A model generated the notes under the pieces. The model searched no databases, was not told where the DNA came from, and saw only the letters and a list, made by a program, of their open reading frames with translations. Below are positions 24,210 to 33,287 of a DNA stretch of 64,000 nt, piece by piece. The first letter of the stretch is position 1, and the number at the start of each line of letters is the position of its first letter. The stretch is taken from positions 30,096-94,095 of the forward strand of contig JBJMKZ010000050.1 of the NCBI GenBank assembly GCA_045805565.1, written 5' to 3'. The position numbers were made by a program, and so were the translations under genes. This DNA is from DATAEY01 sp045805565 (lineage in GTDB: Bacteria > Actinomycetota > Thermoleophilia > Solirubrobacterales > Solirubrobacteraceae).

Positions 24210-25234
24210 CGCCGGGGCTCCTCGCGCTCGGCGAAGGCCAGCTCGCGGGACAGGTGGCGCCCGTCGGGCTCCGGCGCCTGGACCTGCTCCTCCTCGGAGG
24301 GATGTCCGGTGAGGGTGAGGAAGACGTCGTCCAGCGTCGGCCGGCGCAGTCCCAGGTCGCTCACCGGGACGCCGGCCTGCTGAAGCGCTCGCGACGCCTC
24401 GCTGACCATCGCCACCCCGTCGTGCGGCGCCGGCAGCGTGAGCTGGCGCTCCAGCTCGCTGGGCTGCGGCTCGCCGCAACCGAGCGAGTGCAGCGCCTCC
24501 CGGGCTCGGTCGCGATAGACGGGGTCGGCGACGGTGACCTCGATCATCTGGCCGCCCACCGAGTCCTTGAGCTCGTCGCCGGTGCCCTCGGCGATCACCC
24601 GGCCGTGGTCGATCACCGCGATGCGGTCCGCGAGCTGGTCGGCCTCCTCCAGGTACTGGGTGGTGAGCAGCAGGGTCGAGCCCGCGCGCACCAGCTCGCG
24701 GACGACGTCCCAGATCTGGTTGCGGCTGCGCGGGTCCAGCCCCGCGGTCGGCTCGTCCAGGAACAGGACGGGCGGTCTGGTGAGCAGGCTGGAGGCGAGG
24801 TCCAGCCGCCGGCGCATGCCGCCCGAGTACGTGCTGGCCGGCCGGTCGGCGGCGCCGGCGAGGTCCAAGCGCTCCAGCAGCTCGTCGGCGCGGCGCTCGG
24901 CCTCCCTGCGCTCGAGCCGGAACAGGCGCCCGAACATCCGCAGGTTCTCGCGGCCGGTCAGGATCTCGTCGATCGCCGCGAACTGGCCGGTCAGCGCGAT
25001 CAGCTCGCGGACCCGCTGCGCCTCGCGCACCACGTCGTGGCCGAGCACGCTGGCGCGGCCCTGGTCGGGCGACAGCAGCGTGGCCAGCACCCGCACCATG
25101 GTGGTCTTGCCGGCGCCATTGGGCCCGAGCAGCCCGAGCACCGTCGCGCGCTGGACCTCGAGGTCGACGCCTCGCAGGGCGGTCGTGTCCCCGAAGCGCT
25201 TGACCACGTTGCGTGCTTCGACCGCGGGCGCCAT
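24206..25234 (-). CDS. ABC transporter ATP-binding protein (DrrA-like)
   Basis: The 342-residue protein has Walker A GPNGAGKTT at residues 37-45, a Q-loop in ALTGQFAAIDE, the signature YSGGMRRRLDLA and Walker B VLFLDEPTAGLDP. QYLEEADQLADRIAVID leads into the H-region. The GMRRRLD signature and the C-terminal 90-residue extension match the DrrA family of drug/lipid exporters. It energises the permease encoded by the overlapping downstream gene. No regulator lies beside the pair, and the promoter region upstream (25235-25366) is shared with the divergent phosphatase gene. Confidence 0.92.
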   Translation of the reverse strand: MAPAVEARNVVKRFGDTTALRGVDLEVQRATVLGLLGPNGAGKTTMVRVLATLLSPDQGRASVLGHDVVREAQRVRELIALTGQFAAIDEILTGRENLRMFGRLFRLERREAERRADELLERLDLAGAADRPASTYSGGMRRRLDLASSLLTRPPVLFLDEPTAGLDPRSRNQIWDVVRELVRAGSTLLLTTQYLEEADQLADRIAVIDHGRVIAEGTGDELKDSVGGQMIEVTVADPVYRDRAREALHSLGCGEPQPSELERQLTLPAPHDGVAMVSEASRALQQAGVPVSDLGLRRPTLDDVFLTLTGHPSEEEQVQAPEPDGRHLSRELAFAEREEPRR

Positions 25235-25353
25235 GGGCTGTCAGCCGCCCATCGCCCGGATCTGGCCCCGGACCGGCATCGGCCTCAGGTTAGTGATCGG
25301 CGGATCTCCGCCGGTGATCGCGCCGCCCCGGCGTTCGCCGGCGGGACGACCGT

Positions 25354-25359
25354 TATCTT
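25354..25359 (+). promoter_or_regulatory. -10 hexamer TATCTT of a leaderless promoter
   Basis: TATCTT lies 7 bases before the GTG at 25367 and picks it over ATGs at 25373 and 25379. Confidence 0.55.
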
Positions 25360-25366
25360 GGCGCTC

Positions 25367-26155
25367 GTGTCGATGCCCATGGACCTCGTGCTCGTCCGTC
25401 ACGGCGAGAGCGAAGGCAACGAGGCGGTGCGCCGGGCCAGGGCCGGCGACGAGTCGCTGCTCGACCGCCTGCGCGAGCGACACAGCTCGTTCTGGCGGCT
25501 CACCGACCAGGGGGTCGCCCAGGCGAGGCGCTCGGGCGAATGGCTGCGGGACGCCTTTCCGCAGGGGTTCGATCACCACTACGCCTCCGAGTACGTCCGG
25601 GCGATGGAGACCGCGGCCTGGCTCGCGCTGCCCGGAGCCGAATGGACGCTGCACCCCGACCTGCGCGAGCGCTCGTGGGGCGACCTCGACCGGTTGACCC
25701 CGGCCGAGCGCCGCCAGCACTTCGCCGCCTCGCTCGAGGAGAAGGCGACGTCGCCCTTCTACTGGCGCCCGCCCAATGGCGAGTCGATGGCCGATGTCTG
25801 CGCTCGCCTGGTCGGCATCCTCCACAGCCTTCGCCACGAGTGCGCCGAGGGCCGCGCGATCCTGGTCTGCCACGGGGAGGCGATCGGTGCCTTCCGGGCC
25901 AAGCTCGAGCAGATGTCCCAGATGGACTACGAGCGCTGGTCGACCGACCCCGGCGAGAAGATCGCCAACGGCGAGGTCATCCACTACACGCGCCGGGATC
26001 CCGAGGGTGGGGCGATCGCCGCCCACCTCGAGTGGCGGCGCTCCATCGTCCCCGGCGACGACAGCCGCTCCAAGCCGTGGGAGAGGATCCGCCGTCCGCG
26101 CTACGACGCGGACGGGCTCCTCGCCGCCAGCCAGGACGTGCCGCGCCTGATATGA
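25367..26155 (+). CDS. histidine phosphatase family protein
   Basis: This is a 262-residue member of the phosphoglycerate-mutase-like superfamily. LVRHGESEGN near the start holds the phospho-accepting histidine. ERSWGDLD carries the conserved acidic residue, and LVCHGEAIGAFR carries the second catalytic histidine. The long insert between RRQHF and SPFYWRPPNGES is typical of bacterial members of unknown substrate. It may dephosphorylate small phosphoesters. The leaderless GTG start adds only MSMP before the first strand. It stands alone, divergent from the ABC exporter. Confidence 0.85.
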   Translation: MSMPMDLVLVRHGESEGNEAVRRARAGDESLLDRLRERHSSFWRLTDQGVAQARRSGEWLRDAFPQGFDHHYASEYVRAMETAAWLALPGAEWTLHPDLRERSWGDLDRLTPAERRQHFAASLEEKATSPFYWRPPNGESMADVCARLVGILHSLRHECAEGRAILVCHGEAIGAFRAKLEQMSQMDYERWSTDPGEKIANGEVIHYTRRDPEGGAIAAHLEWRRSIVPGDDSRSKPWERIRRPRYDADGLLAASQDVPRLI

Positions 26156-26218
26156 GGATCGCCGCCGCTCGGGCGCCCTGAGCGCCGCCGGACTCGGCCA
26201 GATAGAACTACCCGGCCA

Positions 26219-27490
26219 ATGCGAGGACTAGAGCGCCAGACCTCGATCTACCTGGGCGGCGTCAGCGGGACGCGCCCCCGGGTGCCGGTCTCGTTCGGGG
26301 CGCTGGAGTCGATGGCGCGCGAGGCGATGTCGCCCGAGGCGTTCGCCTACGTGGCCGCCGGCGCCGGCGACGAGCGGACCGTCGCCGCCAACCGGGCGGC
26401 GTTCGACCGCTGGCGCATCGTGCCGCGGATGCTGCGCGACGTCTCGCAGCGCGACATCTCGGTGCAGCTGTTCGGCCGGCGCCTGCCCACCCCCTTCCTG
26501 TTGGCGCCGATCGGGGTGCTCGAGCTGGCCCACCCCCAGGCCGATGCGGCGGTCGCCCGGGCGGCCCGGGCCGAGGGGCTCCCGATGATCTTCTCCAACC
26601 AGGCGTCCACGCCGATGGAGACCGTGGCGCAGGCGCTGGGAGAGACGCCGCGGTGGTTTCAGCTCTACTGGAGCCGCTCGGACGAGGTGGTCGAGAGCTT
26701 CGTGACCCGGGCGCAGGCCTGCGGCTGCTCGGCGATCGTGGTCACCCTCGACACCACGATCCTGGGCTGGCGCCCGCGCGACCTCGACCCCGCCTACCTG
26801 CCCTTCCTGCGCGGCAAGGGCATCGCCCAGTACACGAGCGACCCGGTGTTCCAACGGCTCGTCTCCGAGGACGCCGCGGGTGGCGAGCCGGAAGACGACA
26901 CCCCCGAGCCGCGGCCCTCGCTGGCCGCCCTGCGGACGCTGATCAACCTCACCCGCGCCTATCCCGACCGCTTCTGGCCCACGCTGCGCTCGGGGCGCGG
27001 ACGCGCCGCCGTCCAGCGCTTCGTCAACAGCTACTCGCGCCCGTCGCTGACCTGGGACGACCTGCCGTTCCTGCGCGAGCGCACCAGCCTGCCGATCCTG
27101 CTCAAGGGGCTGCTGCACCCCGACGACGCGCGCCGCGCCGTCGACTCGGGGATGGACGGGATCGTGGTCTCCAACCACGGGGGACGGCAGGTGGACGGCG
27201 CGATCGCCACCCTCGACGCCCTCCCGGGCGTGCTCGAGGCGGTGGAGGGGCGGGTGCCGGTGCTGCTGGACAGCGGGATCCGAGGCGGGTCGGATGCGTT
27301 CAAGGCGCTGGCGCTGGGCGCCGCCGCCGTCCTGATCGGCAGGCCGTACGTCTACGGGCTCGGGATCGCCGGGGCGCAGGGGGTGCGCGAGGTGATCCAG
27401 AACTACGTCGCCGACTTCGACCTGACCATGGGGCTGGCGGGGTGCCGGTCGGTGGCAGAGGTCCGGGCCGAGGCGCTCGTTGCGGCGTAG
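26219..27490 (+). CDS. FMN-dependent alpha-hydroxy-acid oxidase/lactate 2-monooxygenase-like
   Basis: The 423-residue protein folds as an FMN TIM barrel: AFAYVAAGAGDERT, LLAPIGVLELAHP, SNQAST and WFQLYW bind the flavin region. LLKGLLHPDDARRAVD holds the FMN-contacting Lys, and VVSNHGGRQVDG holds the catalytic His-Gly-Gly-Arg. A 60-residue insert after LGWRPRDLD (containing LPFLRGKGIAQY) is the hallmark of lactate 2-monooxygenase-type members. It would oxidise an L-2-hydroxy acid with oxygen in the cytoplasm. It appears monocistronic. Which hydroxy acid is used cannot be judged. Confidence 0.9.
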   Translation: MRGLERQTSIYLGGVSGTRPRVPVSFGALESMAREAMSPEAFAYVAAGAGDERTVAANRAAFDRWRIVPRMLRDVSQRDISVQLFGRRLPTPFLLAPIGVLELAHPQADAAVARAARAEGLPMIFSNQASTPMETVAQALGETPRWFQLYWSRSDEVVESFVTRAQACGCSAIVVTLDTTILGWRPRDLDPAYLPFLRGKGIAQYTSDPVFQRLVSEDAAGGEPEDDTPEPRPSLAALRTLINLTRAYPDRFWPTLRSGRGRAAVQRFVNSYSRPSLTWDDLPFLRERTSLPILLKGLLHPDDARRAVDSGMDGIVVSNHGGRQVDGAIATLDALPGVLEAVEGRVPVLLDSGIRGGSDAFKALALGAAAVLIGRPYVYGLGIAGAQGVREVIQNYVADFDLTMGLAGCRSVAEVRAEALVAA

Positions 27491-27548
27491 CGCCCGCGTG
27501 CGGCGCGGTCGCAGTCGCGGTTAGACTCGCAGCGCAGCCTGTGAGGAC

Positions 27549-28391
27549 ATGAGCGTCGTCGCCTCGTTCGTCTCGGAGTTCTGGCACAACCAGCTGGTCG
27601 TCCACGATCGCCAGGCCCTGTTCCTGGTGCTGGTGGGGTTCCTCGGCTCGTTCGGCTTCATCCGCATGAGCACGCGGATCATGCGCAGCCCGCGCCTGTC
27701 CTGGTGGCCGGGCAGCGTGGTCAGCGAGGGCGGAGTGCACGTCCACCACCTGGTGTTCGGAATCTGCCTCATGCTCGTCGGCGGGACGCTGGGCTACGCC
27801 TTCTTCGATTCGCCACCGTGGCGGGAGATCTGCGCGCTGGTTTTCGGCATCGGGGCGGGGCTGACCATCGACGAATTCGCCCTCTGGGTGTACCTGGATG
27901 ACGTCTACTGGACCCGGCAGGGGCGCGTCTCGATAGATGCGACGGTGATCGCCGCCGGGGCGATGGGGCTGGTCCTGCTCGGCGCACGGCCCTTCGACGT
28001 CGTCAGGGGCACTTCGATCGACGCCATCGCGACCGCGGCGGGGGTGCTCATCGTGCTGGCGGTCGTGGTCATCTGCTTCGCCAAGCAGCGCGTGATGCAC
28101 GGCGCGGTCGGGCTCTTCTTCCTTCCCCTCGCCATCTACGGGGCGTCGCGGATCGGCAAGCCGCACTCGCCGTGGGCGAAGCGCTTCTACGGTGCGCGGC
28201 GGCCGCGCAAGCAAGCCAAGGCCGAGGATCGCTTCCGGCCGGACCGCCGCACCGAGCGGTTCAAGGAGCGCCTGCGCGACGCCATCGGGGGCGCTCCGAC
28301 CGACGTGTACGAGGCGAAGCTGGCCTCCCGCTCCGAGCCCCCCAAGGCGGAGGAGCGCCAGCCGGTCGGGACCGTCGGGGAGGAGAAGTAG
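27549..28391 (+). CDS. multi-pass membrane protein with HHL and IDE motifs (first of a related pair)
   Basis: This is a 280-residue protein with about six hydrophobic segments in its first 200 residues and a charged, Lys/Arg-rich cytoplasmic tail from about residue 205. The core contains GGVHVHHLVFG followed by LML, then a helix ending in GIGAGLTIDEFALW and a polar DDVYW. I do not recognise a named family. The next gene encodes a protein with the same motif order, and its GTG overlaps this gene's TAG by one base. GTGAGGA upstream of the ATG is a modest ribosome-binding site, and TAGACT at 27522-27527 may be a -10. Confidence 0.75.
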   Translation: MSVVASFVSEFWHNQLVVHDRQALFLVLVGFLGSFGFIRMSTRIMRSPRLSWWPGSVVSEGGVHVHHLVFGICLMLVGGTLGYAFFDSPPWREICALVFGIGAGLTIDEFALWVYLDDVYWTRQGRVSIDATVIAAGAMGLVLLGARPFDVVRGTSIDAIATAAGVLIVLAVVVICFAKQRVMHGAVGLFFLPLAIYGASRIGKPHSPWAKRFYGARRPRKQAKAEDRFRPDRRTERFKERLRDAIGGAPTDVYEAKLASRSEPPKAEERQPVGTVGEEK

Positions 28392-29512
28392 TGCTGATCA
28401 GGCGCACGGGCAGGCGCGGGGCGGCGGCGCGCGCGATCGAGCTCGGCGAGCTGCAGGACACCTTTCTGGTCTCTGCGGTGACCATGATCCTGATCATCCG
28501 CTTGCAGCTGTGGGCGACCAACTACCCGCAGCTCGGTGGCGGCAAGCTGCACATCGCGCACCTGCTGTGGGGCGGCCTGCTGATGCTGATCGCGATCGGG
28601 CTGCTGGTGACCTTCATCGACCGGCGCTGGCGGCATCCCGCCGCCGTGATCGGGGGAGCCGGCTTCGGCTTCTTCATCGACGAGGTCGGCAAGTTCGTCA
28701 CATCCGACAACGACTACTTCTTCAAGCCGTCGGCGGCGATCATCTACATCGTCTTCATCTGCCTGTACTTCCTCACGCGCTGGATACGCTCGCGTCGCGG
28801 CTTCACGCCGCAGGAGTACTTGGCCAACTCGCTCGACGTCCTGGCGGACGGGGCTGCCCACGGCCTCACCGAGCACGACAAGCAGAAGGCGCTGCGGTTC
28901 CTGCACGAAGCCCGCGACGATCCGGTCGTGCCGGCGCTGCACGACTTGGTGGTGCGGACGCCCGTGCGTCCCACCCATGAGCGCCCGTGGCCGGCTCGGA
29001 TGGCGCACCGGGCGCGCGAGCGATATGAGGGCGTCTCCCGGAGGTCGTGGTTCAGGAAGGTCGTGGTCGGGGTCTTCCTGGTCTACGCCGGGGTCAACGT
29101 GCTGTTTCTCATCGTCGTTGCGGTCGCCGTGCTCGTGGGAATCGTGACTCACGGCAATCTCAAGCTCGACTTCTCGGTCGTCCAGGCGGGCGATGGGATC
29201 TCGGATCTGGTGACAACCGCCCTCGTGGTGATCGGCGCGCTGCGTCTGCGCGCCCATCGGACGCTCGACGGCTATCGGTTCTTCTACCGCGCCCTCCTGG
29301 TCCAGATATTCGTCGGCCAGATATTCGGCTTCATCGACCAGTCGTTCGTCGCGGTGTGGGGCTTCCTGGTCACGCTCGCGCTGCTGATCAGCGTGCGGCT
29401 GATGATCCAGCAGGAGGTCCGGCTGGAGGCCCAGCGCGAGCACGCGCGGGCCCTCGATGCCGGCGCCGGGGTCGCGGCGCCCGCGCCGGCGGCCGCCGGC
29501 GCGGGTCACTGA
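28391..29512 (+). CDS. multi-pass membrane protein, second of the related pair
   Basis: The 373-residue protein has seven or eight hydrophobic segments in two groups separated by a soluble region (about residues 145-220). The first group repeats the pattern of the preceding protein: GGGKLHIAHLLWG and LML, then GGAGFGFFIDEVGKF and a polar DNDYFF. The second group (about 222-355) is extra and ends in an Ala/Pro tail. Translation is coupled to the gene before it (TAGTG). No catalytic domain is recognisable. The conserved His, Asp and Glu within membrane segments suggest metal or proton handling, which is inference. Confidence 0.75.
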   Translation: MLIRRTGRRGAAARAIELGELQDTFLVSAVTMILIIRLQLWATNYPQLGGGKLHIAHLLWGGLLMLIAIGLLVTFIDRRWRHPAAVIGGAGFGFFIDEVGKFVTSDNDYFFKPSAAIIYIVFICLYFLTRWIRSRRGFTPQEYLANSLDVLADGAAHGLTEHDKQKALRFLHEARDDPVVPALHDLVVRTPVRPTHERPWPARMAHRARERYEGVSRRSWFRKVVVGVFLVYAGVNVLFLIVVAVAVLVGIVTHGNLKLDFSVVQAGDGISDLVTTALVVIGALRLRAHRTLDGYRFFYRALLVQIFVGQIFGFIDQSFVAVWGFLVTLALLISVRLMIQQEVRLEAQREHARALDAGAGVAAPAPAAAGAGH

Positions 29513-29549
29513 ATCCGGCGGTCCCGCCAACCCGGCGCGAGGCGGCCGA

Positions 29550-30593
29550 TCAATCGAGCCGCGCGGCCGCCTCGGCCCCCGCCTCGGCCAGGCGCACCAC
29601 CAGGGCCTGGAAGTCGCGAAAGCTCTGGTCCACCTCGCCGTACGCGCCCGCCGCGTAGCGGGCGAACACGCCCTCGAGGATGATCGCCAGCTTCCAGAAG
29701 CCCAGCGCCACGTAGAAGTCGATCTGCGACAGGTCCCGCCCGGAGCGCTCGGCGTAGCGCTGAAGTAGCTGCTCGCGGGTCGGGAAGCCCGGCAGCGTGG
29801 TGGCAGCGTCCATCAGGGCGATCAGCTCATCCTCGGGCTGGGCCCAGTAGACCATCAGCAGCCCGACGTCGGCCAGCGGATCGCCGAGCGTGCACAGCTC
29901 CCAGTCCACCACCGCCGCGATCCGCCCGTCGGGCGAGAGGATCATGTTGTCGAGCCGGTAATCGCCGTGGACGATCGTCGCCGGCCCTTGGTCGGGGATT
30001 CGACCCGCCAGCCGGTCGTGGACCTGGTCGATCGCCGGCAGCTCGCGGGTCTTGGACTGCTCCCACTGGCCGTGCCAGCGGCGAAGCTGGCGCGCCACGT
30101 AGCCCTCCTTGCGACCCAGCTCGCCCAGGCCGACTGCGTCGGGGTCGACGGCGTGGATGGCGGTCAGCGTGTCCGCCACCTGCTCGCCGATCGCCGCCCG
30201 CTGGGCCTCCTCGAACCGCTCGGCCGCCGCGCACTCGCGGACCACCAGCCCTTCGACGAAGCCCATGACGTAGAACGGCGCCCCGTTGACCGAGTCGTCT
30301 TCGCACAGGGCGACCGCGGGAGCGACCGGGACCTCGGTGTCGGCCAGGCCGCAGATCACGCGGTACTCGCGCCCCATGTCGTGGGCGGACCCGAGGCGCC
30401 GGCCCAGCGGCGGCCGGCGCAGCGCCCAGCAGCGGCCGCCCGTGTCGGTGACCCGGTAGGTGAGGTTGGAGCGCCCGCCCGACACCCGCTCGAAGCTCAA
30501 CGGAGGCGCGGCGTCCGGCACGTGCTCGGCGAACCACGCCTCAACCGGCGCCTGGTCGATCCCCTCCGGCGCGTGCGCGGGTGCTTCGGCCAT
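29550..30593 (-). CDS. APH-type phosphotransferase family protein
   Basis: The 347-residue protein has the aminoglycoside-phosphotransferase/choline-kinase fold: GGRSNLTYRV (nucleotide loop, about 40-49), a Lys-less ALRRPP strand, IVHGDYRLDNM with the catalytic Asp, and VVDWELCTLGDP with the metal-binding Asp. Its closest pattern is the family seen beside acyl-CoA dehydrogenases (ACAD10 N-terminal-like), where the substrate may be a hydroxyacyl compound or small alcohol. The usual lysine of the ALRRPP strand appears replaced by arginine, as is common in this subfamily. It is the last of three minus-strand genes spaced by about 50 bases. Confidence 0.85.
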   Translation of the reverse strand: MAEAPAHAPEGIDQAPVEAWFAEHVPDAAPPLSFERVSGGRSNLTYRVTDTGGRCWALRRPPLGRRLGSAHDMGREYRVICGLADTEVPVAPAVALCEDDSVNGAPFYVMGFVEGLVVRECAAAERFEEAQRAAIGEQVADTLTAIHAVDPDAVGLGELGRKEGYVARQLRRWHGQWEQSKTRELPAIDQVHDRLAGRIPDQGPATIVHGDYRLDNMILSPDGRIAAVVDWELCTLGDPLADVGLLMVYWAQPEDELIALMDAATTLPGFPTREQLLQRYAERSGRDLSQIDFYVALGFWKLAIILEGVFARYAAGAYGEVDQSFRDFQALVVRLAEAGAEAAARLD

Positions 30594-30644
30594 CGCGGCG
30601 GGAGCGTACTGCGCCGCCGGCCGGCCGTCCCCCCCGGAACGCGC

Positions 30645-31349
30645 TCAGGAGGTGTGCTCGGTCCAGCGCTGGCCATCCCACCAGCGCAGGCGCGCCTGGC
30701 CGGACGGGTCCGGGTACCAGCCCCCGGGTGGGAGGGGGGTAGCCGCGGCGTCCGGCGCCGAGGTTGGCGCTCCGCTCGCCGCCATGGCGGCCTCGTGATC
30801 GAAGCGCCGGCGGCGACCGGCGGTGATCAGGGCGATCACGCCGCCCGCCAGCGGTCCCAGGAAGAGGAGCCCGAAGCCGCCGAGGGCTCCGGTGATCGTG
30901 CGGAACAGGCTGCGTCCCAGCGGCGGACCGACCACGACGTTCAGGTCCCGAACCGCCGGACCGGACGCGGCGATCCGGTAGCGACCCCTCCGCGCGGCGA
31001 CGAAGGTGTACGCCGCCAGGCCCGACCGGTGCCCCGAGGTATACGTGAACGAGCTTCCGTACCGGGCCAGCGCCAGCGGCCTGCCGGTCGAGGTCTCACG
31101 CACCTTGACCCGGACCGCGCCCGCGGCCGGCTTGTCCTCGCTCGACTCCACGTACACGGCATGCTTGCCCGCCGCGAGCGTGAGCACTCGCTGCCCGGGC
31201 ACCGGTATCCGTTCCAGCCGCTTGAGCTGCATCGCGATGCCCGACACGCTCAGCGTGATCAGCACCACGCCAAGGGCCAGCCCGACCACCCCGACCAGCC
31301 CGCCGATCCAGTAGCCGGCCGCGGAAGGGCGCTGAGCGTCGGAGCTCAC
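30645..31349 (-). CDS. DUF2510 protein with two membrane helices
   Basis: The 234-residue protein ends in a classic DUF2510 module (GGWYPDPSGQARLRWWDG, then RWTEHTS). It has an N-terminal helix near residues 13-35 and a second near 150-175. The region between them (about 40-130) looks like an extracytoplasmic beta domain. DUF2510 is usually at the N-terminus of actinobacterial membrane proteins, so its C-terminal position here is less common. The function is unknown. It starts at GTG and lies 48 bases downstream of the acyltransferase gene. Confidence 0.8.
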   Translation of the reverse strand: MSSDAQRPSAAGYWIGGLVGVVGLALGVVLITLSVSGIAMQLKRLERIPVPGQRVLTLAAGKHAVYVESSEDKPAAGAVRVKVRETSTGRPLALARYGSSFTYTSGHRSGLAAYTFVAARRGRYRIAASGPAVRDLNVVVGPPLGRSLFRTITGALGGFGLLFLGPLAGGVIALITAGRRRRFDHEAAMAASGAPTSAPDAAATPLPPGGWYPDPSGQARLRWWDGQRWTEHTS

Positions 31350-31397
31350 CCGCGCAGCATCCCATGCGGGCCGGCTGCGCCGGCGCCGGAGCGCAGC

Positions 31398-32399
31398 TCA
31401 GCCGAACAGCGGCAGGCGCCGGCGCCGGGCCAGCGCGTCCATGCCGCGCTGGATGCTGCTCACGACCTCGTCGTACTTGCGGTCGACGTAGTCGTCGTCC
31501 TCCGCGCGCTTGGGGTTGGAGTCGAACCCGATCGGCTCCTGGAACGCCGTGCGGATCTTGGTCGGGAACGGGACCTCGGGCAGCATCGCCGGCGCGACGC
31601 CCCAGGGCACGCTGATCGCGAACGGGAACACCTTCATCCGGGCTAGCTTGTCGAGCTGCAGCGCCTTGGCCAGCCGACGGCCGCTGAACAGCACCGGCAT
31701 CGAGTCCGGCCCGCCCACCGTCGAGATCGGGACGATCGGCACGCCCGCCCTGATCGCGGTGCGCACGAAGCCCTTGCGCCCGGCGAGGATCGCCTCGTCG
31801 CGCTTGACCCAGGGGCGCAGCGAGTCGATCTCGCCACCCGGCCACAGCGCCACGTCGTGTCCGGCGGCCAGCGCCGCGGCGATGCTGTCGGGCGCCGCGG
31901 GCAGGACGCCCATCTTGCGGAAGTAGCTGCCGACCAGGGGCGCGACCATCAGAGCGTCGTGCGCCGTGCCGTGCAGGGGACGCTCCTCGCCGAAGTGCCG
32001 CCACCACTGGAGCCCGACCGTCCAGGCGTCCCAGACGAACGGCGCGCCGGAGTGGATGCCGATCAGCAGCGCCGGCGGCTCGGGCAACCGCTCCCAACCC
32101 TCCATCTCCATCCGGAACCAGTAGTCGACCAGCGGGTTCCAGAAGTACTTCTGGCGGTCCATCCAGCGGAAGTCGGGGCCGTCGAGGTTCCAGTCGCCGG
32201 CGCGCTCGGCGAACCACCCGGACGCCCCTCCCGCCGCCTTCTTGCGGCGCTCGTCGGCCTTCTCGGCGGCCTGCCTGGCGAAGCGATCGGCCTGGCGCTC
32301 GGGCCGGCCATCGCGTCCCTTCGCGGCCCCACGGCGCTGGGGCGATTGTTGCGCCCTGCCGTTGGAGCGCTGGCGATTGGAGGTCTGCGCCCTGGCCAT
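31398..32399 (-). CDS. lysophospholipid acyltransferase family protein
   Basis: The 333-residue protein has a basic, Arg/Gln-rich first 60 residues. A PlsC-like fold follows: LLIGIHSGAPFVWDAW (the His of the HxxxxD-type catalytic site), then LWPGGEIDSLRPW, which matches the P-E-G motif, and IVPISTVGG. Family members acylate lysophosphatidic acid or similar acceptors at the membrane. The catalytic His is followed by a non-standard SGAPFVWD spacing, as in the DGAT2-related branch. ATG 32399 is chosen because GAGGAG lies 6 bases upstream. Confidence 0.8.
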   Translation of the reverse strand: MARAQTSNRQRSNGRAQQSPQRRGAAKGRDGRPERQADRFARQAAEKADERRKKAAGGASGWFAERAGDWNLDGPDFRWMDRQKYFWNPLVDYWFRMEMEGWERLPEPPALLIGIHSGAPFVWDAWTVGLQWWRHFGEERPLHGTAHDALMVAPLVGSYFRKMGVLPAAPDSIAAALAAGHDVALWPGGEIDSLRPWVKRDEAILAGRKGFVRTAIRAGVPIVPISTVGGPDSMPVLFSGRRLAKALQLDKLARMKVFPFAISVPWGVAPAMLPEVPFPTKIRTAFQEPIGFDSNPKRAEDDDYVDRKYDEVVSSIQRGMDALARRRRLPLFG

Positions 32400-32483
32400 G
32401 CCTGCTCCTCTCATCTGCGGTGCTGCCGCACCCCGCTTTTGGGCGCTATACCCGGCATGGCAGCCAGGAACACCCCGGGTCTG

Positions 32484-33248
32484 TCAGCCGCGCAGGAAGA
32501 GCAGGATGGCCACGGCGACGCCCAGGACCACGACCAACCACCGAAGCAGCGCCGGCGACAATCGCCGCACCGCGGCGACCCCCACCTGCCCGCCGAGCAG
32601 GCTGGTGATCACCATGATCGCGGCGGCGCCCCAGGCCACCGGTCCGAACAGTGCGAAGTACACGGCCGATGTTGCGCCGATGACCAGCGACAGCAGTCCC
32701 TTGAGGGCGTTGAGCCGGTGCAGGTCGTCGCGCAGGCCCAGGCCGAGAACCGCCAGCAGCAGGATCCCGAGGCCCCCGCCGAAGTAGCCACCGTAGATCG
32801 AGGTGACGAGCTGCCCCGCATGCAGGGGGATCGAGCGGTGGGCGCGGCGACCCCGCCCGGGCGGCAGCCGGCGCGAGATGGCCGGCTGCGCCGCCAACAG
32901 CGCGCACGACAGCAGGATCAGGAAGGGGACGATGCGCTCGAACAGCCGCTGCGGAGTCGCGGTCAGCAGCCAGGCTCCGGCGATCGCGCCGGCCACACTC
33001 GTAACGCCGAGAACGACCGCCCGGCGCCGCTGCCCCTCGAGCTCGCTGCGGTAGGCCAGCGAGCCGCCGACGTACCCCGGCAGCACCGCGACGGCGTTGG
33101 TCATGTTGGCGGGGACGCTGGGATAGCCCGCGGCCAGCAGCGCCGGGAACGAGATCAGCGACCCTCCACCGGCGACGGCGTTCACCGCGCCGGCCGCCAA
33201 CCCGGCCACGGCCAGGAGCGCCACCTCGGGCGCACCGAGATGCATCAC
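32484..33248 (-). CDS. TauE/SafE-family sulfite/sulfonate exporter-like permease
   Basis: The 254-residue protein has about eight hydrophobic helices and the family's two signatures. AVNAVAGGGSLISFPALLAAGYPSVPANMTN is the first, which I cite only by its landmarks AGGGS and ANMTN near residues 27 and 48. The second half has VTSIYGGYFGGGLGILLL. TauE/SafE proteins export small sulfur-containing or organic anions. The gene follows the MctP-type gene on the same strand with a 40-base gap and could be part of one carboxylate or sulfonate module. Confidence 0.9.
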   Translation of the reverse strand: MMHLGAPEVALLAVAGLAAGAVNAVAGGGSLISFPALLAAGYPSVPANMTNAVAVLPGYVGGSLAYRSELEGQRRRAVVLGVTSVAGAIAGAWLLTATPQRLFERIVPFLILLSCALLAAQPAISRRLPPGRGRRAHRSIPLHAGQLVTSIYGGYFGGGLGILLLAVLGLGLRDDLHRLNALKGLLSLVIGATSAVYFALFGPVAWGAAAIMVITSLLGGQVGVAAVRRLSPALLRWLVVVLGVAVAILLFLRG

Positions 33249-33287
33249 GCCGGCGGGCGTCCCCGGCGCGGCGCCCGCGCCCGGCTT

